Assembly (NCBI RefSeq): GCF_028473745.1
Contig: NZ_CP101137.1
Location: 1,922,001 to 1,986,000 of the forward strand
DNA from: Streptomyces sp. M92
Lineage (GTDB): Bacteria > Actinomycetota > Actinomycetes > Streptomycetales > Streptomycetaceae
Reading direction: 5' to 3'
DNA: 64,000 nucleotides
In this document: positions 1-8,510 of the stretch, piece after piece
Position numbering within the stretch: the first letter of the stretch is position 1
Layout: each line of letters begins with the position of its first letter
The notes under the pieces: generated by a model
The model's input: only the letters and a program-made list of their open reading frames with translations
Told to the model about the DNA's origin: nothing
Database searches by the model: none
Position numbers and translations under genes: made by a program

Positions 1-239
<239 letters not shown>

Positions 240-256
240 TCACACGCGTTTCGGGG

Positions 257-295
257 GGCGGACAGGGGGCGGCGGTGCGGGCCTCCCTGTCCGCC
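257..295 (-). terminator. Hairpin after the vWA gene
   Basis: A perfect 11-bp inverted repeat (257-267 with 285-295, loop 17 nt) starts 10 bases after the stop of the vWA gene. It has no clear U tract, as is common for Streptomyces terminators. It probably ends that transcript before metG. Confidence 0.5.
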
Positions 296-304
296 GTCGT
301 GTCC

Positions 305-2038
305 CTACGGGCGCCAGGTGGCCAGTACGCCCTCGTAGAGCTCCTTGTCGGTGAGCTCCTTGGGGGTCTCGCCGGCCAGGAAGTGGGAGGTGTTGCCCGT
401 CTTGAGCTTGCGGAGGTAGTCGAAGGCCTTGTTCTCCGGGTCGCCGAAGGCGACGAAGGAGAAGTGGACGTTCGGGTGGTTCGCGGCCGCGTCCGTGAGG
501 GACCGGGTGGCCGGGGTCTTGGCGTCCGGGGCGCCGTCGGTCTGGAAGACCACCAGGGCCGGGGTGCCGGGGGGTGCTTCCTCGGCGTGGTGGGCGAGGA
601 CGGCCTCGACGGCGGCGTGGTAGCTGGTGCGGCCCATGCGGCCGAGCGCCGCGTGCAGCTCGTCGATCTTGTTCTCGTGGTCGGTGAGGGTGAGGTCGCC
701 GGTGCCGTCCACTTCCGTGGAGAAGAACGTGACGTGGACGGTGGCCTCGGGGTCGAGGTGGGCGGCGAGGGCGAGGGTCTGCTCGGCGAGGGCCTGGGCG
801 GAGCCGTCCTTGTAGTACGGGCGCATGGAGGCGGAGCGGTCGAGGACGAGGTGGACCTTGGCGCGGGTGCCGGTGAGGTCGTGCTTCTTGAGGGTGGCGG
901 CGGCGGCCTTGTAGGCGGTGGTGAGGCCGGGGGCGCGGGAGCGGAGGTGGGTGGGGGGTGTCGCGGGTTTCGGGGCCTCGGCTGCGCCTTCGGCCCCGGG
1001 GTTCCCACCCGCACCACCCGTGCTGCTCTCGTCGTCGGGTGCGGGTGGCCCCTGTGGGGGCTGCTCGCCGTCGGCGGCTGCGGGGGTGGGGGCGGGGGAG
1101 GGAGGAGCCTCCGCCTCGGCCTCCGGCCTGGCTGCGGGCTCCGTCTCGGCCTCCGACTTCGTCTCGGCTTCGGGCTCCGGCTGAGCCTCCGGCTCCGCCT
1201 TGCCCTCCGCCTCAGCGACAGGCTGCGGCTTAGTCTCGGGCTCCGGCTTGGCCTCAGCGACAGGCTGCGGCTTGGCCTCGGGCTCCGTCTCAGCGACAGG
1301 CTCCGGCTTAGTCTCGGGCTCCGCCTTCGCCACAAGCTCAGGCTCGGCCTCAGCCTCGGGCTCCGGCTTCGCCTCAGCGACAGGCTCCGGCTTGGCCTCG
1401 GGTTCCGGCTTCGCCACAAGCTCAGCCTCGGGTTCCGCCTTGGCCTTGCCCTCCGCCTCAGCCTGGGGTTCCTGCTGCGCCGCAGGCTCGGCCTCGGTCT
1501 TCGGCTTCGTGTCGTGCTCCGGCCCGGCCTCAGCCTCGGGCTGGGGCACGGGCTCGGCCTCAGCCGTCGCCTCGGCCTCCGGCTTCGCCGCGGCCTCCGC
1601 CGCCGGCTCGGCCTCAGTCGTCGGCTCGGGCTCAGTCGTCGACTCGGCCTGCGGCTTCGGCTCGGCCTCCGAGGGCGGCGTCGGCTTGGTGGCCTGGGGC
1701 GCTGTCGGCTCGGTCTGCGGGGTTGCTTCCGGCTTCCGAGCCGGCGCTTCCTCGGCTTCCGGGATCGGTACCGGGTCCTGGGACTTCGTCGGCTTCGGGA
1801 CCGTGAGGTTGGCGAAGGCGGCCTTGACGAGTTCGTGTTCGTCGGGGGCGGCCGGTTCCGGACGGGGCTCGGGGAGCCGGGCGGTCTCCGGGGAGGCGGC
1901 CGGCTCCCCGGGTGCCGTGGGCTGGGACGGGAGCTGCGGCGCCGGCGGTGCCGCCTCCTGCACCGCACCCTCCGCCTGGGCGGCTCGTTCTTTGCGTGAG
2001 CGGCCGAACGCGTTCCGCAGGAGAGTGAGAATGCCCAT
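305..2038 (-). CDS. vWA-domain protein with long acidic Pro/Glu/Ala/Lys repeat linker
   Basis: A 577-residue protein. It has a short basic N-terminus (MGILTLLRNAFGRSRKERA), a low-complexity region of roughly 300 residues built from EAKPEPVAE-like repeats, and a C-terminal von Willebrand A domain from about residue 395. The MIDAS motif DRSAS lies near residue 402, followed by the FQTDGAPD strand. vWA domains bind partners through a divalent metal. This one has no signal peptide, so it is probably cytosolic and acts as a scaffold, as vWA proteins of Ter-type stress systems do; that role is inference. I took the ATG at 2038 (preceded by GAAGGG), because the longer frame has no ribosome site. Confidence 0.85.
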   Translation of the reverse strand: MGILTLLRNAFGRSRKERAAQAEGAVQEAAPPAPQLPSQPTAPGEPAASPETARLPEPRPEPAAPDEHELVKAAFANLTVPKPTKSQDPVPIPEAEEAPARKPEATPQTEPTAPQATKPTPPSEAEPKPQAESTTEPEPTTEAEPAAEAAAKPEAEATAEAEPVPQPEAEAGPEHDTKPKTEAEPAAQQEPQAEAEGKAKAEPEAELVAKPEPEAKPEPVAEAKPEPEAEAEPELVAKAEPETKPEPVAETEPEAKPQPVAEAKPEPETKPQPVAEAEGKAEPEAQPEPEAETKSEAETEPAARPEAEAEAPPSPAPTPAAADGEQPPQGPPAPDDESSTGGAGGNPGAEGAAEAPKPATPPTHLRSRAPGLTTAYKAAAATLKKHDLTGTRAKVHLVLDRSASMRPYYKDGSAQALAEQTLALAAHLDPEATVHVTFFSTEVDGTGDLTLTDHENKIDELHAALGRMGRTSYHAAVEAVLAHHAEEAPPGTPALVVFQTDGAPDAKTPATRSLTDAAANHPNVHFSFVAFGDPENKAFDYLRKLKTGNTSHFLAGETPKELTDKELYEGVLATWRP

Positions 2039-2202
2039 GTGCGCAACCCTTCGCGTGAGTTGATCCCCGTCGATCCCTGGCCAGGACGGACACGTAAGGT
2101 TAGCGGCCCCGGCTTGTGATCTTGTGCAGGGTCTGCCACGGAAGGACGGGCGCGTCAAGGCGGGATCGAGCCGCCGAGGCAATTCCCCTCCGGCTTCCAC
2201 GG

Positions 2203-2224
2203 GTTCACCCGTCGTTCACCGCGG
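2203..2224 (+). promoter_or_regulatory. PHO box (PhoP operator) upstream of the PhoX gene
   Basis: Two direct repeats of GTTCACC start exactly 11 bp apart (2203 and 2214). This matches the 11-bp direct-repeat unit of Streptomyces PHO boxes bound by the response regulator PhoP. It sits about 80 bp before the phosphatase start, as expected for activation under phosphate starvation. Confidence 0.8.
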
Positions 2225-2303
2225 CGCCCGTCTCCCGCACGTATGTGCACCTACGGTCGCGCTGACACCAAGGGCATCCAGGGATTCTCAAGGGGAGAAC
2301 ACA

Positions 2304-4400
2304 GTGCGCAAGCTGCTGCCGTTGATCGGAACGCCGTCCGGTTCGCACCCCGGCGGCCGGTCCGCCATGACCTGCCGTTTCCGGTGTGGTGACGCCTGCT
2401 TCCACGAGGTGCCCAACACCAGCTCCAACGAGTACGTCGGCGACGTCATCGCCGGCGCCCTCAGCCGCCGCTCCATGATGCGTGCCGCCGCCGTCGTCAC
2501 CGTGGCCGCGGCGGGCGCCGGGGCCACGGTCGTGGCCGGGGCACCGTCGGCGCAGGCCGCGCCGGCGGCCGGAAGGGGGCACGGGCACGGACACGGGCAC
2601 GGGAAACCGTCGAAGACGGACGGTGCGCGTGGGCTGCGGTTCGCGCCCGTCGCGCCCAACACCGACGACGTCGTGACCGTTCCGGAGGGGTACCGGCAGG
2701 AGGTCGTGATCCGCTGGGGCGAGCCGATCCTGCGCGGGGCGCCCGCCTTCGACCCGGAGAAGCAGAGCGCCAAGGCGCAGGCCGGGCAGTTCGGGTACAA
2801 CAACGACTTCCTCGCGCTGCTGCCGCTGCGCGGTGAGCACGGCCGCCAGGTCCTCGTCGCCAACCACGAGTACACCGACGAGGTGCTCATGTTCCGCGAC
2901 TACGACCCCGAGAACCCGACCCGCGAGCAGGTCGAGATCGCCTGGGCCGCGCACGGCCTGTCCGCCGTGGTCGTGGAGGAGGAGCGCCGGAGCGGGAAGC
3001 TGACGCCCGTCACCCGGCACCGCCTGAACCGGCGGGTCACCGCCACGACCGAGTTCCGGCTGACCGGCCCGGCCGCCGGGTCGGACCTGGTGAAGACCTC
3101 CGCCGACCGCTCCGGCCGCAAGGTCCTCGGCACCCTCAACAACTGCTCCGGCGGCACCACCCCGTGGGGCACCACGCTGCACGGCGAGGAGAACTTCAAC
3201 CAGTACTTCGCCAACGGCGGCAGCGCCACGGACAAGCGGTACGGGATCGGGACCGGCGCCACCGAGCGCAAGTGGGAGCGGTTCGACAAGCGGTTCGACG
3301 TCGCGCAGGAGCCCAACGAGGTGCACCGTTTCGGGTACGTCGTCGAGCTGGACCCGTACGACCCCGACTCCACCCCGCGCAAGCACACGCTGCTCGGCCG
3401 CTTCAAGCACGAGGCGGCGACCGTGCGGCTGACCTGGGACGGGCGCCCGGTCGTCTACTCCGGCGACGACGAGCGCTTCGACTACTTCTACAAGTTCGTC
3501 GGCAGCAAGCGGATGCGGCACGGCAGCTCCCGGTGGGCGCGCGAGCACAACCTCTCGCTGCTCGACGAGGGCACGCTGTACGTCGCCAAGCTGAGCGGTG
3601 ACTCCCCCGAGATGGAGATCGACGGCACGGGCAAGCTGCCGCGCGACGGCGAGTTCGACGGCAGCGGCACGTGGATTCCGCTGGTCACCGCCACCGAGGA
3701 CGGTGCCGTCTCGCACGTCGACGGGATGACCGCCGAAGAGGTGTGCGTCTTCACGCGGCTCGCCGGTGACAAGGTCGGGGCCACGAAGATGGACCGGCCC
3801 GAGGACATCGAGCCGTCGCCGAAGACCGGCAAGGTCTACGTCGCCCTCACCAACAACACCAACCGCGGCAAGACCGGTTACGCCGGCCCCGACGAGGCCA
3901 ACCCGCGCAACGGCAACAAGCACGGCCACGTGCTGGAGCTGACCGAGCGCTGGAACCGGGCCGACGCCACCCGCTTCGCCTGGTCGCTGTTCCTCGTCGC
4001 GGGCGACCCGGAGGACCCGGCGACCTACTTCGCGGGCTTCCCCAAGGACCGGGTCAGCCCGATCTCCTGCCCCGACAACGTCGCCTTCGACGACCACGGC
4101 AACCTGTGGCTGTCCACCGACGGCAACAAGCTGGGCAGCCACGACGGTCTCTTCGGTGTGGCGACCCGGGGCGACCGGCGCGGTGAGCTGAAGCAGTTCC
4201 TGACCGTGCCGACCGGCGCGGAGACCTGCGGCCCGCTGATCCAGGACCGGCGCGTGCTGGTCGCGGTGCAGCACCCGGGCGAGGTCGACGGCGCCTCGGT
4301 GGCGGAGCCGGCCAGCACCTGGCCCGACGGGCCCGGCACGTACGTGCGCCCGGCGGTCGTGGCGGTGTGGCGCGAGGACGGCCGCGACATCGGCGTCTGA
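2304..4400 (+). CDS. PhoX-family secreted alkaline phosphatase (DUF839)
   Basis: A 698-residue protein of the PhoX family: Ca/Fe-dependent phosphatases that release phosphate from esters outside the cell. An unusual N-terminal extension of about 50 residues precedes a twin-arginine signal (SRRSMMR near 54-60, hydrophobic stretch, APSAQA cleavage region near 81-86). A His/Gly tract follows (GHGHGHGHG). The mature part shows NNDFLALLPL, VANHEYTDE, NNCSGGTTPWGT, HGEENF, DRPEDIEPSP and CPDNVAFDDHGNLW, all typical of PhoX. The GTG at 2304 follows AAGGGGAG. A PHO box upstream fits induction by phosphate limitation through PhoP. Confidence 0.92.
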   Translation: MRKLLPLIGTPSGSHPGGRSAMTCRFRCGDACFHEVPNTSSNEYVGDVIAGALSRRSMMRAAAVVTVAAAGAGATVVAGAPSAQAAPAAGRGHGHGHGHGKPSKTDGARGLRFAPVAPNTDDVVTVPEGYRQEVVIRWGEPILRGAPAFDPEKQSAKAQAGQFGYNNDFLALLPLRGEHGRQVLVANHEYTDEVLMFRDYDPENPTREQVEIAWAAHGLSAVVVEEERRSGKLTPVTRHRLNRRVTATTEFRLTGPAAGSDLVKTSADRSGRKVLGTLNNCSGGTTPWGTTLHGEENFNQYFANGGSATDKRYGIGTGATERKWERFDKRFDVAQEPNEVHRFGYVVELDPYDPDSTPRKHTLLGRFKHEAATVRLTWDGRPVVYSGDDERFDYFYKFVGSKRMRHGSSRWAREHNLSLLDEGTLYVAKLSGDSPEMEIDGTGKLPRDGEFDGSGTWIPLVTATEDGAVSHVDGMTAEEVCVFTRLAGDKVGATKMDRPEDIEPSPKTGKVYVALTNNTNRGKTGYAGPDEANPRNGNKHGHVLELTERWNRADATRFAWSLFLVAGDPEDPATYFAGFPKDRVSPISCPDNVAFDDHGNLWLSTDGNKLGSHDGLFGVATRGDRRGELKQFLTVPTGAETCGPLIQDRRVLVAVQHPGEVDGASVAEPASTWPDGPGTYVRPAVVAVWREDGRDIGV

Positions 4401-4415
4401 GCCCGGCGGAACACG

Positions 4416-4439
4416 CGGGGCCGGTGTCAGCCGGCCCCG
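4416..4439. terminator. Bidirectional terminator between convergent genes
   Basis: A perfect 9-bp stem (4416-4424 with 4431-4439) with a 6-nt loop. It lies between the PhoX gene and the convergent EEP gene. The stop codon of the EEP gene (4427-4429) is inside the loop. Confidence 0.65.
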
Positions 4440-5452
4440 TGCAGCGTCAGGTCGACGACCAGCGCCCGGTGGTCGGTGCCGGCCAGGTCCAGGAACCGGG
4501 CGCGGTGCGCGGCGAACTCCTCCGAGACCAGCACGTGGTCGATCTGCACGCCGAACGCCGGCGCGGTCCGGGCCGGCCAGGTGACCGTACGGTCCGCCCC
4601 GGCCAGCCGGGCCGCGTCGCTCAGCCCCGTGTCGAGGATGCGGCGGAAGGCGGCGTGGTCCTGGGAGGCGTTGAAGTCCCCGGCGAGGACGGTGGGGGTG
4701 CCGTCGTCCCCGGCGACGGCGTCGCGCAGCGCGTCCAGCTCCTCGCGCCACAGCCCGACCTGGTCCGGCAGCGGCGGCATCGGGTGGGCGAGCTGGAGCC
4801 GTACGGCGTGGCCGCGCACGTCGGCGACGGCGCCGGGCATGCCCATGGTGGCGGGGACGCCGGGCGTGGGCTCGAGCGGGAAGGCGCTCAGGACGACCGA
4901 GCCCTCGGAGCCGCCGCCCGCCACGGCCCGCCGGTGGGGGAAGTCGGCGGCGAGTTCGCGCCGCAGCGCCGCGTCGCACGTGTACTCGCACTCCTGCACG
5001 AACACGAGGTCGGGCTTCTCGCGCCGTACGGCGGAGACCAGCGAGTCGGTGCCCTGGCCGAACTCCACGTTGGAGGTCAGTACCCGCACCTCGGCGACCG
5101 GGGGCCCGGCGGGCTCGGAGGTCTTGCCGTACGGCTCGATGAACCAGGCCAGCAGTCCGAGCAGCGCCACTGCCCACACCGCGCCGGTCCACCACCGGGC
5201 GAGCAGCGTCAGCAGCAGTCCGGCACCGGTCGGCACGAGCAGCCAGGGCAGGAAGGCGAGCAGCTGCGGTACGGGGGTGACGCCGTCGGTGTCGGCGGCG
5301 CGGCAGCCGACGACCACGCTCACGGCGGCGAACAGCAGCCCCGCGCACCAGGCCCCGAACCGCCGGCCCCCGGTGCGGCGGGTCGTCTGCCCCTCGCGTG
5401 CGGCCGTCCACTCGCCGGTCGCCGTGTCGGTGTCCAAGTCCCGGCCCTCCAC
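4427..5452 (-). CDS. Membrane-anchored endonuclease/exonuclease/phosphatase family protein
   Basis: A 341-residue protein. Three hydrophobic segments (about residues 33-55, 63-84 and 88-105) precede a C-terminal EEP domain with the family landmarks TSNVEFGQG, FVQECE, LAGDFNAS (near 258), IDHVLVSEEF (near 304) and GTDHRALVVDL. EEP enzymes use a metal and an Asp/His pair to cleave phosphodiesters in DNA, lipid or inositol head groups. With the catalytic domain after the third segment, it probably faces outward. The substrate cannot be told. The GTG start at 5452 has no strong ribosome site, so the true start may differ. It lies downstream of another minus-strand membrane gene, across a 12-bp repeat array. 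Confidence 0.85.
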   Translation of the reverse strand: MEGRDLDTDTATGEWTAAREGQTTRRTGGRRFGAWCAGLLFAAVSVVVGCRAADTDGVTPVPQLLAFLPWLLVPTGAGLLLTLLARWWTGAVWAVALLGLLAWFIEPYGKTSEPAGPPVAEVRVLTSNVEFGQGTDSLVSAVRREKPDLVFVQECEYTCDAALRRELAADFPHRRAVAGGGSEGSVVLSAFPLEPTPGVPATMGMPGAVADVRGHAVRLQLAHPMPPLPDQVGLWREELDALRDAVAGDDGTPTVLAGDFNASQDHAAFRRILDTGLSDAARLAGADRTVTWPARTAPAFGVQIDHVLVSEEFAAHRARFLDLAGTDHRALVVDLTLHGAG

Positions 5453-5535
5453 TCGCGGGTGCGGTGCCTGTTCTTGCGCTTGGTGCGATGCCCGAATCCT
5501 CCCTCAAAGACGGGAACCGCGGGCGGAAAGTTGCG

Positions 5536-5592
5536 CACCCCCGTACACACCCCCGTACACACCCCCGTACACACCCCCGTACGCACCCCCGT
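5536..5592. repeat. 12-bp tandem repeat array (about 4.7 units)
   Basis: The unit CACCCCCGTACA repeats with strict 12-bp period between two minus-strand genes. It begins 4 bases after the stop of the upstream one. The last full unit and the final partial copy show single-base changes. No coding frame with a ribosome site crosses it. Confidence 0.9.
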
Positions 5593-5595
5593 GGT

Positions 5596-6522
5596 TCACC
5601 GGCGGGCGCGGGGCGGCCGGGACGGTGCGGGGTCGACGGGGGTGCCCGCGGGGGCCCGGCGGCGGCGCAGCAGGTGTCCGTACCGGCCGGTGAGCCAGGA
5701 GGCGAGGGCGACCGTGAGGCCGAGGCCGACCAGCAGCCAGGCGGCGGTGCGCAGGGTCTCGGTGAGGGCGTCGTAGACCACGCCCGCGGCCGGGTCGTCC
5801 GCGCCGGGCAGACCGGCGAGGGTGACTCGGCGGCCGATCACGACGGCGAGGGCCAGCAGTGCGCCGCCGAGCGCGGTGCCGATCCCGGCGGCCGTGACCG
5901 CGCGGCGGCGGCAGGCGGCGACGGCGATGCCGGTGAGCGCGAAGACGACGGCCGCCAGCGGCAGCCAGAAGGCGGCGACGTCGAGCACGTGGTAGCCCTT
6001 CCTGAGCCGGTCCGTCTCGTGGGCCGGGAGCACCGTGACCTCGGTGCGGCGGACCGGGATGCGCCGCGCGAAGGGCACGTTGCCCTGGGCCAGCCGGTCC
6101 TTGACGCGGGCGGTGACGGGGGCCAGGTCGACGGTGACCGGGCGTCCCGCCGTCCGGTCGTCCCGCAGGGCGCGCAGGACGGCCGCGTGCACGGTCCGGT
6201 TGGCCTCGTTCCAGCCCTCGCGGAAGGCGTCGGTCAGCGTGAACGACCGTGCCGCGTCCTGCACGAAGTCCCGCACGGTGCCGTGCAGCGGGCCGGCCGC
6301 CGCTACCTCGCCCGCGACGCCGTCGCCCACGGCGTCGGCGACCGCTTCCCGCACGTCCGGGTCCTTGGCGAGCGGCGCCATGACGGCGACGTACCGCCCG
6401 GTGTCGGCCAGCCCGTACACCGCCCATCCGGCCAGCGCGCCGCACGGTGCGAGCAGGCAGGCGAGGACGATCAGGGCGGCCGACAGGACGTTGCGAGGAC
6501 GTGGGGACACCCTTCCAGGCAA
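5596..6522 (-). CDS. Integral membrane protein of unknown function
   Basis: A 308-residue protein I do not assign to a function. A first membrane segment (about 13-36) is followed by an external domain of about 150 residues (PLAKDPDVREAVADAV, FREGWNEANR), then three hydrophobic segments (about 184-205, 212-232 and 256-276) and a basic Arg-rich tail. Similar proteins are common in Streptomyces as hypothetical membrane proteins. The TTG at 6522 lies close behind GAGG; a GTG at 6510 is an alternative. It may be cotranscribed with the EEP gene downstream. Confidence 0.75.
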   Translation of the reverse strand: MPGRVSPRPRNVLSAALIVLACLLAPCGALAGWAVYGLADTGRYVAVMAPLAKDPDVREAVADAVGDGVAGEVAAAGPLHGTVRDFVQDAARSFTLTDAFREGWNEANRTVHAAVLRALRDDRTAGRPVTVDLAPVTARVKDRLAQGNVPFARRIPVRRTEVTVLPAHETDRLRKGYHVLDVAAFWLPLAAVVFALTGIAVAACRRRAVTAAGIGTALGGALLALAVVIGRRVTLAGLPGADDPAAGVVYDALTETLRTAAWLLVGLGLTVALASWLTGRYGHLLRRRRAPAGTPVDPAPSRPPRARR

Positions 6523-6648
6523 GGCCTCGCGGGCGGCGGGGGCGACCGGCGTGACTGCATATGGCCCCGGGCGGGGCCTCGATCGAGCCCCGTGCGCCCT
6601 CGGCGGGGCCGCCCCCGGCGTGGCTCCCGGGTCCCGGACCGGGCCCGG

Positions 6649-7122
6649 TCAGGCGATGCGGTGGCCCTCCGCGTCCTCGCAGGTGTAGTAGCGGTAGAAC
6701 AACGCGCCGGTGACCGCGGCCGCGACCAGCAGGGACACCAGGACGCAGGTGAACATGGCCACGCCGCTCCTGGAGTACAGGAATCCCACCGCGCTCCCCG
6801 CGAACGCGCCCCACAGCACCGCGTGGCCCTCGCGGGGCAGCCGCTGGGCGAGGACGCGGACCACGGCGTAGAGGACGACGAACGCGAGTGCGGTCATGAA
6901 GCCGAACAGCAGGTTCCAGCCGGTGACGGGACCGCCGCGACGGCTGATGGACGCGGCCCAGTAGCCGTAGACCAGCCCGGCCATGACGAGCAGCGTCCAC
7001 CTCACCACCACGTGGGTCCGCTCGCTGAACACGTCGGGCAGGGCGTTCGGCGGACGGCCGCGTGCGGCCGCTGCGGTGGAGGTGCCGGCGGAGGTGCCGG
7101 TTGTCGGTATCGCGTGAGCCAT
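6649..7122 (-). CDS. Small integral membrane protein, unknown function
   Basis: A 157-residue protein with a hydrophilic Thr/Ala-rich N-terminus and four predicted membrane helices (about 41-60, 68-90, 102-117 and 122-141). It has a short cytoplasmic-type tail with one Cys (YYTCEDAEGH). No family motif was recognised. The ATG at 7122 follows GAGAGGAG at normal spacing, so the start is well supported. It is divergent from the SpoIIE-type phosphatase gene. Confidence 0.8.
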   Translation of the reverse strand: MAHAIPTTGTSAGTSTAAAARGRPPNALPDVFSERTHVVVRWTLLVMAGLVYGYWAASISRRGGPVTGWNLLFGFMTALAFVVLYAVVRVLAQRLPREGHAVLWGAFAGSAVGFLYSRSGVAMFTCVLVSLLVAAAVTGALFYRYYTCEDAEGHRIA

Positions 7123-7189
7123 GGGAGCACTCCTCTCGCTCGCCCCCGCCTACCAGGGCACACCTGCCCGCGCCGGCCGGCAAGTCAGG

Positions 7190-8434
7190 ATGCGGGCCGC
7201 AGGAGGGCGTGTTTCGCTGGGGTCCGTGAGGGGTCGCGTGCGCAGGCCGGTGCGCGGCCGGTGGCGGCCGCTCGGCCGGCTCGTCCATGCCGCCGGCCGG
7301 GGTGACGCCGTGTCCCGGCACGAACTGCTCAGCGTGCGCGGGCACAGCGTGGCCTGGCTGTTCCCGCTGTTGATGCTCGTCGCCATCGCCGCGATCGACA
7401 CCGCCACCGGCGCGTTCCACATCATCTCCTGGACCGTCCTCGTACCCGGTGTCGCCGCGTCGATCTGCGGGGTGCGGGCCACGGCCGTGTTCGCGGTGGC
7501 CGCCGCCACCGTCTACGTCCTCGCCGACACCACCTGGCAGCACCGCGACGAGACCGGGCTGCCCGGCCTGATACTCGTCGTCCTCGGCGGGGTCATCGCC
7601 GTGCTGGCCGCCGCGGTCCGGGTCGGCGGCGAGCAGCGCATGCTGCACATGCGGGACATCGCGGACACCACTCGGCGCACCGTGCTGCGCCCGCTCCCGT
7701 CCGGCTTCGGAGACCTCGACCACGCCGGCGTCTACCTCTCCGCGGACAGCGAGGCCCGGGTCGGCGGCGACTTCTACGACATCCAGCCCGGCCCGCACGG
7801 CACCCGCGTCCTCGTCGGCGACGTGCAGGGCAAGGGGCTGGGCGCGGTGGAGACGGCCGCCGCGCTGCTCGGCACGTTCCGCGAGGCCGGCTACCACGAG
7901 CCGGACCTCGCCACGGTCGCCGAACGCCTGGAGATCCGCATGCGGCGCCATCGCGCGCACACCGCGGCCCTCGGCCGCTCCGACGGCGACCGCTTCGCCA
8001 CCGCCGTGCTGGTGGGGTTCCGCCCGGACCTGCCGGACGCCGTGGAAGCCGTGGTCTTCGGCCACGAGGCCCCCTTGGCGGCCGGGCCGGGCGGCGTACG
8101 GTACCTGCCGGCCGGCGGCGGGCTCCCGCTCGGCATGAGCGACCTCCTCCTCCCCGGCCCGGGGGCGCCGCCGGTCTCGCGGCTGTACCTCGCCCCGGAG
8201 GAGACACTGCTGGTGGTCACCGACGGGGTGACCGAGGCCCGGGACGCCGAGGGCTGCTTCTACCCGCACGCCGACCGGGTCTCCCGCGCCGTCGCCGCCG
8301 ACCCCGCGAACGCCGCGCCGTCCCGGCTGGTGGCGCTCGTGCGGGACGGCACGCTGCGGCACTGCCGGGGGCGGCTGTCCGACGACACCACGATCTTCGC
8401 GGTACGGCGGCGGGCCGGGCCGGCCCGCGACTGA
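7190..8434 (+). CDS. Membrane-bound PP2C (SpoIIE/RsbU-type) serine phosphatase
   Basis: About 414 residues. An Arg-rich start is followed by three or four hydrophobic segments (WLFPLLMLVAIAAID, VLVPGVAASICGV, VFAVAAATVYVLAD, LILVVLGGVIAVLAAAV) and a C-terminal SpoIIE phosphatase domain. Metal-ligand motifs are visible: ARVGGDFYDIQP, LVGDVQGKGLGA, FGHEAPL, VVTDGVTEARD and SDDTTIFAVRR. Such enzymes dephosphorylate anti-anti-sigma factors to activate stress sigma factors; the partner here is unknown. The start is uncertain: ATG 7190, GTG 7226 and GTG 7238 all lack ideal spacing. Confidence 0.88.
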   Translation: MRAAGGRVSLGSVRGRVRRPVRGRWRPLGRLVHAAGRGDAVSRHELLSVRGHSVAWLFPLLMLVAIAAIDTATGAFHIISWTVLVPGVAASICGVRATAVFAVAAATVYVLADTTWQHRDETGLPGLILVVLGGVIAVLAAAVRVGGEQRMLHMRDIADTTRRTVLRPLPSGFGDLDHAGVYLSADSEARVGGDFYDIQPGPHGTRVLVGDVQGKGLGAVETAAALLGTFREAGYHEPDLATVAERLEIRMRRHRAHTAALGRSDGDRFATAVLVGFRPDLPDAVEAVVFGHEAPLAAGPGGVRYLPAGGGLPLGMSDLLLPGPGAPPVSRLYLAPEETLLVVTDGVTEARDAEGCFYPHADRVSRAVAADPANAAPSRLVALVRDGTLRHCRGRLSDDTTIFAVRRRAGPARD

Positions 8435-8510
8435 GTGCCCCGCCGAGTGCCCCGCTTCGCAGCCGCAGCGGTTAACGTGCTGCCGTACGTGATCGACAGG
8501 GGGAGGGGAC

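Noticed and set aside
5536..5592. Possible CRISPR or integration repeats
   Set aside because: Units are contiguous without spacers and only 12 bp long; no cas genes are near.
4367..5776. Long plus-strand frames opposite the EEP gene
   Set aside because: The minus strand encodes recognisable EEP motifs; the plus frames show only low-complexity residues typical of GC-rich antisense.
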